A DNA stretch of 15,322 nt from Eisenbergiella sp900555195 (GTDB lineage Bacteria > Bacillota > Clostridia > Lachnospirales > Lachnospiraceae), in assembly GCA_902492555.1 (NCBI GenBank), contig CABUMH010000096.1, positions 1 to 15,322 of the forward strand, given 5' to 3'. Numbering within the stretch: position 1 is the stretch's first letter; every line of letters starts with the position of its first letter. A model generated the notes under the pieces. It was not told the origin of the DNA. It worked only from the letters and a program-made list of their open reading frames with translations, and did not search any database. Below, in pieces: positions 15,171-15,322 of this stretch. Position numbers and translations under genes: made by a program.

Positions 15171-15322
15171 GATCCCGACACACAGCCTTGCCCGTCCGGC
15201 CCGCCATCCCGCGTATTTCTGTTACGGGCAGGGCAAAAGAGGGGCTTCCCGCGCCCGGGTTTATGCATCAAAAGAGGACGCAGGGTCCGGGCATATTTCT
15301 TTCCCCGTAAGCCGCTTCAAAA
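15171..15322. other. Right-edge non-coding stretch with a possible minus-strand gene end
   Basis: No complete gene. On the minus strand, 15261-15322 could be the last 19 codons of a gene entering from the right (ending in SSFDA and a TAA). It is followed on that strand by a small GGGC / GCCC hairpin (15242-15256) and CTCTTTT, like a weak terminator. Another frame there is also open, so this is only a suggestion. A longer-range repeat, TGCCCGT and ACGGGCA, lies at about 15188-15231. Confidence 0.25.

Noticed and set aside
1..15322. CRISPR repeat array, tRNA/rRNA, insertion sequence or attachment site
   Set aside because: I looked for regularly spaced repeats, cloverleaf-like segments, transposase motifs and terminal repeats and saw none; only the Cas3 fragment points to CRISPR outside the window.

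Overview
The window looks like chromosomal DNA of a gut-type Clostridia (Lachnospiraceae/Oscillospirales-like) bacterium. The base composition is moderate to slightly GC-rich, ribosome binding sites are strong (AAGGAGG, GGAGGA), some starts are TTG, promoters fit sigma-A, and an intrinsic terminator is of Firmicutes type. This is inferred from style and protein families; no taxonomic marker gene is present.

Layout. Everything from 1 to about 12441 reads on the minus strand and everything from 12822 to about 15170 on the plus strand. In minus-strand order (right to left) the genes are: an aldo/keto reductase with two iron-sulfur motifs (11347-12441); a two-gene ABC exporter pair in which both genes are damaged (9236-11032 has an in-frame TAG, 8031-9239 lacks most of its nucleotide-binding domain); a complete Wadjet plasmid-defence operon jetA-jetB-jetC-jetD (7728 down to 1087); an iron-sulfur-type flavodoxin-fold reductase whose start codon overlaps the jetD stop (464-1090); and the N-terminal 126 codons of a CRISPR Cas3 HD nuclease, cut by the left edge (1-379). 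On the plus strand are a LysR regulator with a clear terminator, a MerR-like regulator, a small cupin, and a carboxymuconolactone-decarboxylase (CMD) gene that is internally deleted and frameshifted.

How the genes work together. JetA (kleisin-like), JetB (small winged-helix-type subunit) and JetC (SMC-type ATPase) form the DNA-loop-extruding complex, and JetD (Toprim nuclease) cuts the extruded circular plasmid. All four are intact, with every core motif visible. The genes overlap by 8, about 47 and 17 nt, and jetD overlaps the reductase by 4 nt (ATGA), so the reductase is translationally coupled to Wadjet. A good promoter (TTGCAT-17-TATAAT) lies about 60 bases before jetA, with a 6-bp inverted repeat between it and the ribosome binding site. 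With cas3 84 bases further on in the same direction, the left half is a defence island.

The strongest contrast is between the intact defence genes and the decay around them: an amber codon and a probable small deletion in one ABC half, a large in-frame deletion in the other, and a collapsed CMD gene. The most interesting new point is the reductase inserted between, and possibly expressed with, Wadjet and cas3. Nothing in the sequence proves that it takes part in defence.
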